This document shows positions 5,960 through 11,164 of a DNA stretch of 11,164 nt, in pieces. The notes under the pieces are model-generated. The model was not told the DNA's origin and ran no database searches. It saw nothing but the letters and a program-made list of their open reading frames with translations. Position numbers and translations under genes: made by a program. This DNA comes from Desulfarculus sp. (GTDB lineage Bacteria > Desulfobacterota > Desulfarculia > Desulfarculales > Desulfarculaceae): NCBI GenBank assembly GCA_020216625.1, contig JAIUYB010000036.1, positions 1 to 11,164 of the forward strand, written 5' to 3'. How positions within the stretch are numbered: the first letter of the stretch is position 1; each line of letters opens with the position of its first letter.

Positions 5960-8317
5960 TTGCAGGCGGGGAAGACCGCGACCGACCAATGGCCGGGGTT
6001 GGCCCTGTTGGGCCAGCATCTGGGTCTGGGGCTGTTGACCTCCGGCCTGGGTTCGCTCTTGATCTGGCTGATGTGGGAGCACCTGGGCTTGGCCGACCGG
6101 GCCCAGGAAGGGGCCCTGGCGGCGGTGGCGCGGCCGGAGGGCCTGCGCCTGTTCGTCAGCCTGGCCCCGGCCCTGGCGGTCTGGCTGCCCAGCCTGGTGC
6201 TGGACCTGCTGGTCTTCCTCTGGCCCGGCTCCCGAACCGAGGTCCGCCCGGTCCGCCGCGCCCTGCGCCTGGACGCCTACAGCTACCTGACCCTGCCCGC
6301 CTTCCTGGCCCTGCCCCTGGTCTGGCGGGAGCTGGGCAACGGCCTGGCCGCCCTGGGCCTGGCCTACCTGGGCCTGGCCGCGGCCAAGGGAGGGCTCCTG
6401 ATCTGGGTGTTGTGGCGCGGATTTCTGTCCCAAGGCGTGGAGCCGGGGGAAGGGTTGGGTCCGCGCCGGCAGATGGCGGTCTTCCTGGTGGGCCTGGCCC
6501 TCTTGGGGCCGCTGGCCGGCTGGAGCCACCAGGCCCTGTCCTCGGCCAGCGACGAGGTGGGCTACCTGCTCCTCGCCCACAGCCTGGCCCGCCACGCCAC
6601 CAGCGACGTGACCCAGGCCGCCCGGGACCAGGAATATCTGTCGTTCTATTGGGCGCGCTGGTCGCCGGAGCTGGCGTTTTCCGCCCAAAGCGCCGGCGGC
6701 GTCTTCCCCTGGCTCATCGCGCCCGCCTATTGGCTGGGCGGGCGTCTGGGGGTGCTGCTTTTCCTGGCCGCGATCCTGGCGCTGACCGCCGGCCAACTCC
6801 TGGCCTGGCTCTCCGAGTGCCGCCTGCGCCCCGGCCCGGCCGCCGCCGCCACGGGCCTGACCCTGCTATCGGCCCCGGTGCTCCTGATCAGCCAGCAGGT
6901 CTTTCCCGACACCGTGGGCATGCTGTTGCTGATGGTGGGTCTGCGCCTGCTGCTGCGCCTGGAGGACGCCCCCTGGCGTCGGGGCGTCGGGCTGGTGGTC
7001 TGCGCGTTGCTGATGGTGGCGGTCAAGGGTCGGCTGGCGCCCCTGGCCGGGGGTCTGCTCTTGCTGGGCGGTTGTCAGATCGTGGCCCGCCGTCTGGGCT
7101 GGGGTGTGGTGGCGGCCTTGGCTGCGGGACTGGTGCTGGCCGCCGGAGCCATGGCCCTGTGGTTGCCCCGGGAATTGTGGCCGGGCTGGGTCTGGAGCCA
7201 GGTGGACATCCTGCGCTGGAACCTGGAACGGGCCGGCCATCCCCTGCAACCGGCCCTGATCCTGCTGCGGGGCCTGGCCCTGGACCAGACCTTCGGCCTG
7301 CTGGTGGTGGCCCCGGTTTTCGTTTTGGCCCTGGCCGGGGTTCCGGCCGGGTTGCGCTTCCGCCTTCGGCCGGCCCTGCAGGTCCTGGTCCCCTTGCTCA
7401 TCTATCTGGCGGTGCTCTGCTACACCCGCTGGTTCCAATGGTATGGCGGCTTCGCCGGTCCGGCTCGTTTCCTGGCCGCCTCCCTGCCGCCCCTGGCCCT
7501 GTTCTTGGGCCTGGCCCTCTCGGCCCTGGAGCGGCCTTGGCTGCGGCTCCTGGCCTGTCTGCCGGCCAGCCTGACCCTGCTCTACTCCTGGCTGACCTGC
7601 CTGGTGGCCCAGGCCCGCTACTCCCCGCCCCTTGGGGTGAACCCCCTGCTGCGGGGGTTGCAGGACAACCTGGGCCTGGACCTGCACCACCTGCTGCCCA
7701 GCACCTTCACCCGCTCCCCGGCGCTGCTGCCCTGGACCCTGGCCCTGGCCGTGATGGTGGCCGGCCTGGCCTGGTTCACCTGGCGACGCCTGGCCCGGGA
7801 GCAGGCCCCGGCCGCTCCCGACCGGCCCGCCGTCCCCAACGGCCCGCCGCCCGCCGCCTTTAGCGGGACCGAACTCTCGGCCCTGGCCCTGGCCCTGCTG
7901 TTGCTGCTGGCCGCCGGCCTGGGCGCGGCCCGGCTTTGGCCGCCGACCTTCGTGGAGGCCGAGCAGATGCGGATCTCCGGCGGCAGCCTTTACGTGGAGT
8001 ATGCCTATCCCAACACCGTGCGGGGGGCGGTGCTGATGGATGGCGGGCGGCTGCAGGGGCGGCTGTTCTTCCCCGGCGGCGAGGCCGGGCTGGTGGTGGT
8101 GGGCAAGCCGGGGCAAACCGGCTACATCACCATCATCCTGGATGGCGCCATGACCTATCGTCAGGAGTGGTGGACCACCCATCCGAATCGGATGATCCTT
8201 TTGGGCCCGGTCGTTCGGGGTCAGCACTCGCTGGAGCTCTATTGGTCCGCCTGTCCGGAGCGCAAGTGCGCGGCCCTGGTGGATCGCCTGGAAGTGGTGC
8301 CGCTCAGCTCGCCATAG
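5960..8317 (+). CDS. Polytopic GT-C-type glycosyltransferase (PMT/ArnT-like)
   Basis: This 785-residue integral membrane protein has about 13-15 hydrophobic segments, for example at 13-38, 64-88, 126-152, 171-188, 247-284, 299-333, 343-372, 381-401, 434-460, 472-487, 503-520, 527-550, 588-605 and 638-657. After the segment at 171-188, the loop SSASDEVGYLLLAHSLA carries Asp198-Glu199, the position of the acidic catalytic/metal motif of GT-C enzymes using lipid-phosphate sugar donors. WFQWYGGFAGPARFLAASLP (491-510) resembles the W-x-GG...GPR segment of this superfamily. Four hydrophobic segments precede the DE loop where typical members have one, so the N-terminus seems extended. The last ~125 residues (660-785), after the final helix, are beta-rich and probably periplasmic. 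The likely role is transfer of a sugar from a polyprenyl-phosphate carrier to a lipid, glycan or protein at the outer face of the inner membrane. Donor and acceptor are unknown. Its 3' end overlaps the convergent GT4 gene by 79 bases. Confidence 0.75.
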   Translation: MQAGKTATDQWPGLALLGQHLGLGLLTSGLGSLLIWLMWEHLGLADRAQEGALAAVARPEGLRLFVSLAPALAVWLPSLVLDLLVFLWPGSRTEVRPVRRALRLDAYSYLTLPAFLALPLVWRELGNGLAALGLAYLGLAAAKGGLLIWVLWRGFLSQGVEPGEGLGPRRQMAVFLVGLALLGPLAGWSHQALSSASDEVGYLLLAHSLARHATSDVTQAARDQEYLSFYWARWSPELAFSAQSAGGVFPWLIAPAYWLGGRLGVLLFLAAILALTAGQLLAWLSECRLRPGPAAAATGLTLLSAPVLLISQQVFPDTVGMLLLMVGLRLLLRLEDAPWRRGVGLVVCALLMVAVKGRLAPLAGGLLLLGGCQIVARRLGWGVVAALAAGLVLAAGAMALWLPRELWPGWVWSQVDILRWNLERAGHPLQPALILLRGLALDQTFGLLVVAPVFVLALAGVPAGLRFRLRPALQVLVPLLIYLAVLCYTRWFQWYGGFAGPARFLAASLPPLALFLGLALSALERPWLRLLACLPASLTLLYSWLTCLVAQARYSPPLGVNPLLRGLQDNLGLDLHHLLPSTFTRSPALLPWTLALAVMVAGLAWFTWRRLAREQAPAAPDRPAVPNGPPPAAFSGTELSALALALLLLLAAGLGAARLWPPTFVEAEQMRISGGSLYVEYAYPNTVRGAVLMDGGRLQGRLFFPGGEAGLVVVGKPGQTGYITIILDGAMTYRQEWWTTHPNRMILLGPVVRGQHSLELYWSACPERKCAALVDRLEVVPLSSP

Positions 8318-9441
8318 AGCCGGGCGAAGGCCCGGGCCATGCTCTCCAGCGAAAAATGCTTGCGCACCCTTTCCCGGGCTTCGGCGCCCAGCCCGGCCCG
8401 CAGGGCCGCCGGCAAATCCAGCACCAAAGCCGCGGCCTCGGCCAGGGCGTAGGGCTGGCCGATGGGCGTCACCAGCCCGCAATCGCCCAACAAGATTCGG
8501 GTGTCGCCGGCGTCGGTGGCCACGCAGGGCACCCCGCTGGCCATGGCCTCGCCCAGGGCGTTGGGCATGCCTTCGCTCAAGGAGCTTTGCAGATACAGAT
8601 CCAGGGCGTTGAGCCAGGCCGGCACGTCCTGGCGCGGGCCCAGCAGGAAAAAGCGCCCGGCCAGGGGCGGGGCGGCGCAGCCGGCCAAGGCCGGGTTGTC
8701 CGCGGTGACTCCCTTGCCGATGAGCAGGAAGCGCGCCCGGGGCAACCGGCCGGCCAGCACCCGGGCCGCGTCCAGGAAACCGGCGTGGTCCTTGGCCGGG
8801 TCGAGGCGGGCCACCATCCCCACCAGCAGAATGTCGTCGCTCAGCCCCAGCTCCGCCCGCCGCCGGGCGCGCTGGGCCTGGTCGGGCCGGTAGCGCTCGC
8901 AGTCAAAGCCGTTGGGGATGATTAGCATCTTTTGGGCCGGATAACCCAGGCTCTGGTGCAACAGGGCCCCGGCCTGGGAGTTGGCCACGATGACCCAGGG
9001 CCGCCAGGACAGGAGCGCGCAGGCCCGCGCCACCGCCCGGGTGGTCCAGGCGTGGCGCGAAAGATCCAGGTCGGAGTTGCGCAGGCCCCAGACCAGGGGC
9101 CGGTCCCAGACCGCCAGGGCTCCCAGCAGGTCGGCGTGGTAAAGCCAGGTCTGCACCAGGTGGGGATGGGATTGGGCCACGATTCGGCGCAAGGCCCGCG
9201 CCCCGCCCCGGAGCGCGCCCAGGCTGGGACGCAGGTTCAAGGCCGTGACCTCGGCCCCGGCCGCGCGCAAGGGCGCGGCCAGCTCGCCCTCCGGCCGCAG
9301 ACAGACCACCTGGTGCTGATACCGGGGCGGCCCCAGGGCCTCCACCAGGCGCAGGAGCTGGGTCTCGGCCCCCCCCCGCTCGGTGGTGGTGATGACGTGG
9401 CAGACCCGCAGGGGGCCGCCGTCCTCCCGGACCCGGCTCAT
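8239..9441 (-). CDS. GT4-family glycosyltransferase (GT-B fold)
   Basis: This is a 400-residue cytoplasmic or membrane-associated retaining glycosyltransferase. The N-terminal Rossmann domain opens with RVCHVITTTERGGAETQLLR (12-31), which holds the acceptor-side GGAE loop. IIPNGFD (174-180) marks the hinge. VGMVARLDPAKDH (207-219) carries the Arg212/Lys217 pair that binds donor phosphates, and SEGMPNALGEAMASGVPCVA (289-308) is the EX7E motif (Glu290, Glu298) of GT4 enzymes. It should add a sugar from a nucleotide-sugar donor to a growing surface polysaccharide or lipid-linked glycan; the exact sugar cannot be read. The start ATG overlaps the TGA of the upstream Sir2 gene (ATGA, 9438-9441), so translation is probably coupled. 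The conserved fold ends near residue 380; the last 20 or so residues are a basic tail encoded antisense to the end of the GT-C gene. The frame also runs 76 codons further upstream, but that part lies inside the Sir2 gene and looks non-native. Confidence 0.9.
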   Translation of the reverse strand: MSRVREDGGPLRVCHVITTTERGGAETQLLRLVEALGPPRYQHQVVCLRPEGELAAPLRAAGAEVTALNLRPSLGALRGGARALRRIVAQSHPHLVQTWLYHADLLGALAVWDRPLVWGLRNSDLDLSRHAWTTRAVARACALLSWRPWVIVANSQAGALLHQSLGYPAQKMLIIPNGFDCERYRPDQAQRARRRAELGLSDDILLVGMVARLDPAKDHAGFLDAARVLAGRLPRARFLLIGKGVTADNPALAGCAAPPLAGRFFLLGPRQDVPAWLNALDLYLQSSLSEGMPNALGEAMASGVPCVATDAGDTRILLGDCGLVTPIGQPYALAEAAALVLDLPAALRAGLGAEARERVRKHFSLESMARAFARLYGELSGTTSRRSTRAAHLRSGQADQ

Positions 9442-10220
9442 CCCGCCTGCTCCCCCCGCTCCTCCATCAGGTCCTCCACCACCTGGGTCAGCCAGGTCAT
9501 CAGATCCCCGGCCCCGAAATGGAAGACGTAGTCGCTGACCCGCTGGGAGAGCGCGGTGGGCTCCAGGTTCACCTCCACCACCTTGGCCCCGCCGCTCTTG
9601 GCCAGCAAGGGCAGGTGGCTGGCCGGGGCCACCACCGCGCTGGTGCCGATCACCAGCATCACCTGGCAACTGTTGGCCAGGGTGAAGGCGGTCATGGCCG
9701 CCCGCTCGGGGATCGGCTCGCCGAAAAACACGATGTCCGGCTTGACCAGCCCGCCGCAGGCGCAGCGCGGGGGCAGCGGATCCATGATCACCTCCAGGCG
9801 CGAGATCTGGCGGCCGCAGGACAGGCAGCGCAGACGGCGCCCGGAGCCGTGGAACTCGATCACGTTGCGATTGCCGGCCGCCTGGTGCAGGCCGTCGATG
9901 TTCTGGGTGATCACCGCGCTGAGCTTGCCCATTTTCTCCAATTTGGCCAGAGCGTCATGGGCCGGGTTGGGCTGGGCCTGGCGCACCAGGTGGTCCAGCT
10001 CCAGGAGCATCTTCCAGACCCGGGCCGGGTCGGCCAGGAAGGAGTCGATGGCCGCGAACTCCATGGGGTCGTATTTTTCCCACAAACCCTGAGCCCCGCG
10101 AAAGGCGGGGATGCCGCTCTCCACGCTGATGCCGGCCCCGGTCAGCGCCACCACCTGGTCGGCGGCGCAGATCAGCTCGGCCACCTCGCGAAGCTGTGAC
10201 TGCAATTCATGGCCTTTCAT
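9438..10220 (-). CDS. Sir2-family NAD-dependent protein deacetylase
   Basis: This 260-residue protein is a compact full-length bacterial sirtuin. GAGISVESGIPAFRG (28-42) is the NAD-binding loop, TQNIDGLHQAAG (105-116) the ribose/nicotinamide pocket, and FHGS (123-126) holds catalytic His124. The zinc module is Cys132-x2-Cys135 and Cys153-x-Cys155. VFFGEPIP (164-171), GTSAVVAPA (192-200) and VNLEPT (217-222) complete the fold. It removes acetyl groups from lysines, using NAD and releasing nicotinamide and O-acetyl-ADP-ribose. The Tyr-x2-Arg pair of desuccinylases such as CobB/SIRT5 is absent in the matching helix (RVWKMLLELDHL, 67-78), so deacetylase activity like that of Thermotoga class U Sir2 is more likely. 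The ATG at 10220 has AGG six bases upstream; the frame extends further, but that part is antisense to the aminotransferase gene. It diverges from the aminotransferase gene and overlaps the GT4 gene by four bases downstream, an unusual partner. Confidence 0.93.
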   Translation of the reverse strand: MKGHELQSQLREVAELICAADQVVALTGAGISVESGIPAFRGAQGLWEKYDPMEFAAIDSFLADPARVWKMLLELDHLVRQAQPNPAHDALAKLEKMGKLSAVITQNIDGLHQAAGNRNVIEFHGSGRRLRCLSCGRQISRLEVIMDPLPPRCACGGLVKPDIVFFGEPIPERAAMTAFTLANSCQVMLVIGTSAVVAPASHLPLLAKSGGAKVVEVNLEPTALSQRVSDYVFHFGAGDLMTWLTQVVEDLMEERGEQAG

Positions 10221-10226
10221 GATATA

Positions 10227-10231
10227 CCTGC
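10227..10231 (-). promoter_or_regulatory. Ribosome binding site of the Sir2 gene
   Basis: GCAGG on the minus strand ends six bases before the ATG at 10220. It supports this start over the much longer upstream frame, which crosses into the divergent aminotransferase gene. Confidence 0.55.
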
Positions 10232-10266
10232 CAAGAGCGATTTGTTTCGCGTGCGGGCTGAGTTGC

Positions 10267-10281
10267 CGCGCCGTCGGCGCG
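10267..10281. promoter_or_regulatory. 15-base palindrome in the divergent Sir2/aminotransferase gap
   Basis: CGCGCCG-T-CGGCGCG is a perfect palindrome with a single central base. It lies 20 bases before the aminotransferase start codon and 46 bases before the Sir2 start codon. Its place between divergent genes suits an operator shared by both, or a leader hairpin for the aminotransferase message. In GC-rich DNA such symmetry can arise by chance, so the assignment is tentative. Confidence 0.35.
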
Positions 10282-10290
10282 CTGGTCGCG

Positions 10291-10297
10291 AAGGAGG
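10291..10297 (+). promoter_or_regulatory. Strong ribosome binding site of the aminotransferase gene
   Basis: AAGGAGG lies four bases before the ATG at 10302. It is the best Shine-Dalgarno match in the window and suggests efficient translation. Confidence 0.8.
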
Positions 10298-10301
10298 AAG
10301 C

Positions 10302-11164
10302 ATGACCGCCGACCAATCTCCGGTGCCCCTGTTGGACCTCAAGGCCCAGTTCGCCACCATCAAGGACGAGGTCATGGCGGCGGTGGGCCGGGTCTTCGAG
10401 GAGCAGGCCTTCATCCTGGGCCCCCACGTCGCCAACCTGGAGAAAGCCCTGGCCGACCACCTGGGCGCGCCCTACGCCCTGGGGGTCAGCTCCGGCACCG
10501 ACGCCCTCTTGCTCTCCCTGATGGCCTTGGGGGTGGGCCCGGGCGACGGCGTGGTCACCACGCCCTTCACCTTCTTCGCCACCGCCGGGTCCATCGTGCG
10601 CCTGGGGGCCCGGCCGCTCTTTGCCGACATCGACCCCGCCACCTACAACCTGGACCCGGAGCAGGTGGCCCGCCTTCTGGCGCGCCACGACCTGCCGGCC
10701 AAACCCAAGGCCATGGTCCCGGTGCACCTGTTTGGCCAATGCGCGGACATGGACCCCCTCCTGGAACTGGCCCGAAAGCACGGCCTGGCGGTGGTGGAGG
10801 ACGCGGCCCAAACCATAGGCGCAGCTTATCCCCATAAAAACGGGGGAGCAAGCAACATCGGCTGCCTGGGCGACACCGGCTGCTTCAGCTTCTTCCCCAG
10901 CAAAAACCTGGGGGCCGGCGGCGACGGCGGGCTCATCACCTGCCGCGACCCCGAGCTGGCCGCCAAGCTGCGCTCCATGCGCACCCACGGCTCCCACCCC
11001 GACGAGAAGTACCGCCATATCCACGTGGGCGGCAATTTCCGCCTGGACGCGGTGCAGGCCGCGGTGGTGATGGCCAAGCTGCCCCACCTGGCCGCTTGGA
11101 GCGACGCCCGCCGGGCCAACGCCGCCGACTACGACCGCCTGTTCGCCCAGACCGGCCTGGTGGA
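10302..11164 (+). CDS. DegT/DnrJ/EryC1/StrS-family sugar aminotransferase (3' partial)
   Basis: The frame is open to the end of the window; 287 residues are visible of an expected ~370-390. VPLLDLKAQF (8-17) is the usual opening of this PLP-dependent family. SSGTDALLLSLMALGVGPGD (63-82) binds the cofactor phosphate, and TPFTFFATAGSI (87-98) is a core strand-helix. VEDAAQ (165-170) supplies Asp167, which contacts the pyridine nitrogen. FSFFPSKNLGAGGDGG (195-210) carries Lys201, the Schiff-base lysine. GGNFRLDAVQAA (243-254) follows. It transfers an amino group, normally from glutamate, to a keto-sugar nucleotide to make an amino sugar for a surface polysaccharide, glycolipid or glycoprotein; relatives include WbpE, QdtB/FdtB and ArnB. 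The sugar isomer cannot be told from this fragment. It begins a rightward transcription unit, diverging from Sir2-GT4, so partner dehydrogenase and acyltransferase genes probably lie beyond the window. Confidence 0.93.
   Translation, partial: MTADQSPVPLLDLKAQFATIKDEVMAAVGRVFEEQAFILGPHVANLEKALADHLGAPYALGVSSGTDALLLSLMALGVGPGDGVVTTPFTFFATAGSIVRLGARPLFADIDPATYNLDPEQVARLLARHDLPAKPKAMVPVHLFGQCADMDPLLELARKHGLAVVEDAAQTIGAAYPHKNGGASNIGCLGDTGCFSFFPSKNLGAGGDGGLITCRDPELAAKLRSMRTHGSHPDEKYRHIHVGGNFRLDAVQAAVVMAKLPHLAAWSDARRANAADYDRLFAQTGLV

Noticed and set aside
5989-7863. A 624-codon plus-strand frame inside the GT-C gene
   Set aside because: It is rich in Pro, Gly, Ala and Arg with no motif. It is an out-of-frame shadow typical of high-GC coding DNA; the 5960 frame has membrane helices and GT-C motifs.
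6866-8482. A 538-codon minus-strand frame opposite the GT-C gene
   Set aside because: Low-complexity Gln/Gly/Pro/His composition with no domain; antisense shadow.
9442-9669. N-terminal extension of the GT4 frame
   Set aside because: Gly/Arg/Gln-rich sequence within the Sir2 gene; the GT4 fold begins right after the ATG at 9441.
10221-11087. N-terminal extension of the Sir2 frame
   Set aside because: It is antisense to the aminotransferase gene and has shadow-like composition; the ATG at 10220 has a ribosome binding site and begins a normal-length sirtuin.
1-11164. Mobile element, CRISPR, toxin-antitoxin or phage-defence system
   Set aside because: No transposase, integrase, direct-repeat array, nuclease or toxin motifs were found. 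The Sir2 protein is a compact stand-alone deacetylase without the extra domains of defence sirtuins.

Overview
The window is 11.2 kb of very GC-rich bacterial DNA (roughly two-thirds G+C or more, judged by eye), densely packed with eight protein-coding genes. Six are complete and one is cut at each edge. I see no rRNA, tRNA, CRISPR array, insertion sequence or phage gene, and no gene-free stretch over 150 bases. The gene mix suggests a Gram-negative, anaerobe-like genome of the former Deltaproteobacteria, perhaps near Desulfarculales. It includes a CoA-transferase/GNAT fusion, an HD-GYP protein, a TerC protein, a mannosyl/glucosylglycerate-synthase-like enzyme and surface-glycan enzymes. This placement is inference from gene types and composition, not a phylogeny.

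Left part (1-3211). A 5'-truncated GT-A glycosyltransferase resembling mannosylglycerate/glucosylglycerate synthases is followed on the same strand by a TerC-family membrane protein. TerC converges tail to tail, with overlapping stop codons, on a minus-strand HD-GYP cyclic-di-GMP phosphodiesterase-like gene. A compact set of nested inverted repeats lies at the unclear start of the HD-GYP gene.

Middle part (3212-5959). A large minus-strand gene encodes an acetyl-CoA hydrolase/CoA-transferase fused to a C-terminal GNAT acetyltransferase. Its GTG start is fixed by a strong ribosome binding site. It diverges from a 199-residue all-helical protein of unknown function. After that comes a 122-base gap with two tandem GC-rich hairpins.

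Right part (5960-11164). This looks like the edge of a surface-glycan region: a 785-residue polytopic GT-C-type glycosyltransferase, a GT4 glycosyltransferase, and a DegT/DnrJ/EryC1/StrS sugar aminotransferase that runs off the window. A class-U-like Sir2 NAD-dependent deacetylase sits between the aminotransferase and the GT4 gene and shares an ATGA stop/start overlap with the GT4 gene. The GT4 and GT-C genes overlap convergently by 79 bases within coding sequence.

I found no clear new multi-gene system. The points most worth a second look are the CoA-transferase/GNAT fusion lying near a Sir2 deacetylase, the Sir2-GT4 translational coupling, the 79-base convergent overlap, the unusual build of the GT-C protein, and several palindromes in the short intergenic gaps.
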